Origin: Nitrososphaerota archaeon
GTDB lineage: Archaea > Thermoproteota > Nitrososphaeria > Nitrososphaerales > Nitrosopumilaceae
Assembly (NCBI GenBank): GCA_028867235.1
Contig: JAGWGS010000013.1
Span: 1-14,777 of the forward strand
Direction of reading: 5' to 3'
DNA length: 14,777 bases
Position numbers and translations under genes: made by a program. Below are positions 11,766-14,777 of this stretch, piece by piece; the first letter of the stretch is position 1, and each line of letters begins with the position of its first letter. The notes under the pieces were generated by a model that was not told where the DNA came from, made no database searches, and saw nothing but the letters and a program-made list of their open reading frames with translations.

Positions 11766-13910
11766 ATGAATGAAATTATATTAAAAATCGCAGAAGCTGC
11801 ACAAAGACACGTTGGAAAAGGAATTGCTGTAGTAGACCCTAAAATTGTAGAAGAAAATGGGTGGGAAACAGGTCAAATCCTTGAACTTGTTGGTAACAGA
11901 AAAAGTCATGTCAAACTATGGTCCGGATATGCTCCTGACTATGGTACCGGAATCATAAAGATAGATGGAATTACTCGTCACAATATAGGTTCAGGCATAG
12001 GAGAGAAAATTACAATAAGAAAGGTGGATGCATCAGAGGCACAACAGGTTGTACTTTCACCTATAGAAAAGCTAAGTGAGGAAGGATTACAGGAATACAT
12101 GCAGGCATACTATACAGGCCATGTATTGACTACAGGTGATACATTAATTGTAACTACACAGTTGGGAGGAAAAACACAACTTGTTGTAAGTGGAACAACA
12201 CCTAGCGCAAAACCAGTCATCATTTCAGAGGAAACCGAGTTCAAACTAGGTTCTATGACTAAGACAATTGACAACTCTATTCCAAGAATCACATATGATG
12301 ATTTGGGTGGCCTGAAGAACGAAGTTCAGAAAATACGCGAAATGGTAGAGCTACCTATGAGACATCCTGAATTATTTGAAAAACTTGGAGTGGAAGCACC
12401 AAAAGGAGTATTACTCTACGGCCCTCCTGGAACAGGAAAGACATTATTGGCAAAGGCAGTAGCAGGAGAGACAAATTCACATTTTACCTCTATTAGCGGC
12501 CCAGAAATTATTGGCAAGTTCTATGGGGAAAGCGAAGAAAGACTACGTGAGATATTCAAACAAGCTGAAGAAAATTCTCCAAGCATAATATTCATTGATG
12601 AAATTGATTCAATTGCTCCAAAGAGAGAGGAAGTAACAGGCGAGGTAGAAAAAAGAATTGTATCACAACTTCTCACCTTAATGGATGGAATGAAATCAAG
12701 AGGCAAGGTAGTTGTAATTGCAGCAACTAACAGACCAGACTCTATAGATCCTGCATTAAGAAGGCCAGGCAGGTTTGACAGAGAAATTGAGATTGGCATT
12801 CCAGATCAGGAAGGAAGAACCGAAGTTCTTCACATACATACACGTGGAATGCCAATTGAAGATAAAGTAAACTTGGAACAAATTGCTAAAGTGACTCATG
12901 GATTTGTTGGGGCTGATCTAGAAGTTCTTGCAAAAGAAGCTGCAATGAGATCTCTTAGAAGAATTTTACCTGATCTAGATCTAGAAGCGGAAAAAATTCC
13001 AACTGAAATTCTTCAAAAAATTATCATTACCGAAAATGATTTTAGAGATGCACTAAAGGAGGTACGACCATCTGCATTAAGAGAAGTACTAGTTCAGGTA
13101 CCAAATGTCTCATGGGATGATATTGGTGGTCTCGAGTCCCTAAAAGAGGAACTTCATGAGGCAGTAGAATGGCCATTAAAACACCGAGAGGCATTTGAAC
13201 ATACGGATGTTGCAGCTCCCAAAGGAATCTTACTCTACGGCCCTCCTGGAACAGGAAAGACATTGATAGCAAAGGCGGTAGCACACACATCAGAGTCTAA
13301 TTTCATAAGTATCAAAGGCCCTGAATTGCTTTCAAAATGGGTAGGAGAATCTGAAAAAGGAGTTCGTGAAGTATTTAGAAAAGCACGACAGGCTGCACCA
13401 TGTATAATATTCCTAGATGAGCTTGATTCGCTAGCTCCAAGTAGAAGTTCAGGAAGCTCAGACTCTAATGTAACAGAGAGAGTAGTATCACAACTTCTAA
13501 CTGAGATTGATGGTCTTGAGGAATTGCATGATGTATTGATAATTGGAGCTACCAATAGGGTTGATCTAATCGACAGTGCACTGTTGCGTCCTGGCAGATT
13601 TGATAAAATCATTGAAGTACCAGTACCAGATGCAAAAGGACGTGAGAACATATTCAAGATACACACAAGAAAGAAGCCACTTGCAGAGAAGATTGACTTT
13701 ACAAAACTTGTCAAGTTGACTGATGGCTTTAGTGGTGCAGAAATAGAAGGAGTATGTAATAGAGCAGCAATGAGAGCAATACGAAGATATGTAGACAAGA
13801 ACGAAAAAGATGTCAAACTAATCAAGGTAACCCAAGAAGATTTTGAAAACGCGATAGAAAAAATGCGACCAAACAAATCTAAAAAACAGATAACATCAGC
13901 AATTATATGA
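11766..13910 (+). CDS. cdc48: Cdc48/VCP (VAT) double-AAA+ unfoldase
   Basis: A hexameric ATPase that pulls proteins apart for degradation or recycling. The N-domain (1-165) carries VVDPKIVEENGWETGQILELVG typical of the double-psi barrel. D1 has Walker A GPPGTGKT (219-226), pore loop KFYGES (251-256), Walker B IIFIDE (274-279) and the second region of homology TNRPDSIDPALRRPGRFD (321-338). D2 has Walker A GPPGTGKT (492-499), pore loop KWVGES (524-529), Walker B IIFLDE (547-552) and ATNRVDLIDSALLRPGRFD (595-613). The 714-residue length is normal for archaeal members. The C-terminus ends SAII, with no hydrophobic-Tyr-X tail of the kind that docks some ATPases on the 20S proteasome. D1 and D2 share an exact 35-bp DNA stretch over Walker A (12411-12445 and 13230-13264). 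It is preceded by hsp20 and followed after 18 bp by a radical SAM gene on the same strand. Confidence 0.97.
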   Translation: MNEIILKIAEAAQRHVGKGIAVVDPKIVEENGWETGQILELVGNRKSHVKLWSGYAPDYGTGIIKIDGITRHNIGSGIGEKITIRKVDASEAQQVVLSPIEKLSEEGLQEYMQAYYTGHVLTTGDTLIVTTQLGGKTQLVVSGTTPSAKPVIISEETEFKLGSMTKTIDNSIPRITYDDLGGLKNEVQKIREMVELPMRHPELFEKLGVEAPKGVLLYGPPGTGKTLLAKAVAGETNSHFTSISGPEIIGKFYGESEERLREIFKQAEENSPSIIFIDEIDSIAPKREEVTGEVEKRIVSQLLTLMDGMKSRGKVVVIAATNRPDSIDPALRRPGRFDREIEIGIPDQEGRTEVLHIHTRGMPIEDKVNLEQIAKVTHGFVGADLEVLAKEAAMRSLRRILPDLDLEAEKIPTEILQKIIITENDFRDALKEVRPSALREVLVQVPNVSWDDIGGLESLKEELHEAVEWPLKHREAFEHTDVAAPKGILLYGPPGTGKTLIAKAVAHTSESNFISIKGPELLSKWVGESEKGVREVFRKARQAAPCIIFLDELDSLAPSRSSGSSDSNVTERVVSQLLTEIDGLEELHDVLIIGATNRVDLIDSALLRPGRFDKIIEVPVPDAKGRENIFKIHTRKKPLAEKIDFTKLVKLTDGFSGAEIEGVCNRAAMRAIRRYVDKNEKDVKLIKVTQEDFENAIEKMRPNKSKKQITSAII

Positions 13911-13928
13911 TAAAATGAATAATAACCA

Positions 13929-14777
13929 TTGACGACAAAGGAAGCAATTCTCTATCAAAAGTTACCTAATGACAAGGTTAGATGTACAGCATGTGCTAGA
14001 TATTGCGAAATTGGTAAAGATCAAATTGGTTTATGTGGAATTAGGGCGAACAACAATGGTAAACTTGACCTTCTTGCATACGGCAAAGTAATAACAGGTC
14101 ACGTAGATCCCATTGAGAAAAAACCAGTAACTCACTATAGACCTGGAACAAGCATATTTTCTATTGCTACCACTGGTTGTAACTGGCTCTGTAAATATTG
14201 CCAAAACTATGACATTAGTCAGAGACGAAAGATAGAAGGAATTGATATGACTCCACAACAGGTAGTTGACTTGGCCAAGCAGTCAGGATCTGATGGTATT
14301 GCGTATACGTACAATCAACCATCGATATTCATTGAATTTGCGCGTGATTGTGGAGTAGCTGCAAGAAAAAATGGATTATTCAATATCTTTGTCTCAAATG
14401 GTTATGATACTCCAGAAACAGTAAACATGATGAATGAATTTCTGGATTGTATCACAATTGATTTTAAGGGAAATGCAGAACCACAATTTTCACGAAGATA
14501 TATTGGAATTCCAGATCCACAACCAATATTTGACACTCTAAAAGAAATTCACAAGAAAACAAAAATCCATGTAGAAATCACTGACCTAATTGTACCACGG
14601 GTTGGTGACAATTTAGAATATGCCCGAAAACTTTGCAGGTTCATTTATGATGAATTTGGTCCTGATATGCCAATACATTTTCTTAGATTTCATCCAGATT
14701 ACAAGATGATGGAATTTGAATCAACACCAATACCTACTCTTGAAAGGCACTATGATATAGCAAAGGAGATTGGGCTC
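13929..14777 (+). CDS. amrS: AmmeMemoRadiSam-type radical SAM enzyme, N-terminal 283 residues (partial)
   Basis: A radical S-adenosylmethionine enzyme of the AmmeMemoRadiSam group, whose substrate remains unclear. The N-terminus MTTKEAILYQKLPNDKVRC carries an extra cysteine set C19, C22, C26 and C36 (VRCTACARYCEI, GLCGIR), then GHVDPIEKKPVTHYRPG, and the cluster-binding C84-x3-C88-x2-C91 (GCNWLCKYCQN). The rest follows a radical SAM barrel (GIAYTYNQPSIFIEFARDC, LFNIFVSNGYDTPET, LDCITIDFKG, IHVEITDLIVPR, HFLRFHPDYKM). The frame is open to the right edge; about 50-60 residues should be missing. The start is a TTG: the upstream frame is closed by TAA at 13923 and no ATG or GTG occurs before the first cysteines. 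ATTATATGAT (about 13902-13911) lies about 23 bp upstream, allowing a leaderless start. The frame ATGAATAATAACCATTGA (13915-13932) overlaps the TTG. Whether it is co-transcribed with cdc48 is unclear. Confidence 0.9.
   Translation, partial: MTTKEAILYQKLPNDKVRCTACARYCEIGKDQIGLCGIRANNNGKLDLLAYGKVITGHVDPIEKKPVTHYRPGTSIFSIATTGCNWLCKYCQNYDISQRRKIEGIDMTPQQVVDLAKQSGSDGIAYTYNQPSIFIEFARDCGVAARKNGLFNIFVSNGYDTPETVNMMNEFLDCITIDFKGNAEPQFSRRYIGIPDPQPIFDTLKEIHKKTKIHVEITDLIVPRVGDNLEYARKLCRFIYDEFGPDMPIHFLRFHPDYKMMEFESTPIPTLERHYDIAKEIGL

Noticed and set aside
13235..13876. Long minus-strand open frame within cdc48
   Set aside because: It is the antisense of the conserved D2 ATPase domain, with no independent family motif or start signal.

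Overview
This is about 35% G+C archaeal DNA. It fits an ammonia-oxidising Nitrososphaerota (Thaumarchaeota), probably Nitrosopumilales. The window holds an Orc1/Cdc6 beside a family-D polymerase small subunit, GGGP synthase (archaeal lipids), Cdc48, a cobalamin methyltransferase, several small archaeal-type proteins of unknown function, and cupredoxin-like secreted proteins. Many starts lie about 25 bp downstream of a TATA-like box, as expected for the mostly leaderless mRNAs of this group. No tRNA, rRNA, CRISPR array or insertion sequence was recognised. The species assignment is inference.

Left part (1-2360): a partial GGGP synthase gene (minus) is divergent from a small HTH-like protein. 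A membrane-anchored winged-helix regulator with a clear inverted repeat at its promoter follows, then a 50-residue AbrB-type DNA-binding protein. That gene overlaps the 3' end of a convergent 156-residue putative DNA-binding protein.

Centre (2299-5561): a candidate chromosomal replication origin lies at 2361-2759. It has two exact 28-bp ORB-type repeats with G-strings, a weaker inverted ORB, an 18-bp A/T palindrome, a block of roughly 85% A+T, and seven GTTAAC hexamers in 434 bp. Orc1/Cdc6 is transcribed away from it. The gene for the DNA polymerase D exonuclease subunit DP1 converges on cdc6, with a long hairpin between the two genes.

Right part (5562-14777): a SpoIIM-like membrane protein and a secreted protein with three cupredoxin-like repeats that have lost most copper ligands. 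Convergent to these are CbiE (cobalamin synthesis) and a type II NADH dehydrogenase. Next come a conserved 105-residue protein of unknown function and a convergent HTH-ACT-like protein. An Hsp20-Cdc48 chaperone/unfoldase pair follows, probably one operon, and finally an AmmeMemoRadiSam-type radical SAM enzyme cut by the window end.

The most interesting part is the origin. The ORBs place it with confidence. The GTTAAC cluster, the neighbouring small DNA-binding protein and the mini-ORF touching the cdc6 start are features I cannot explain from standard archaeal origin architecture.
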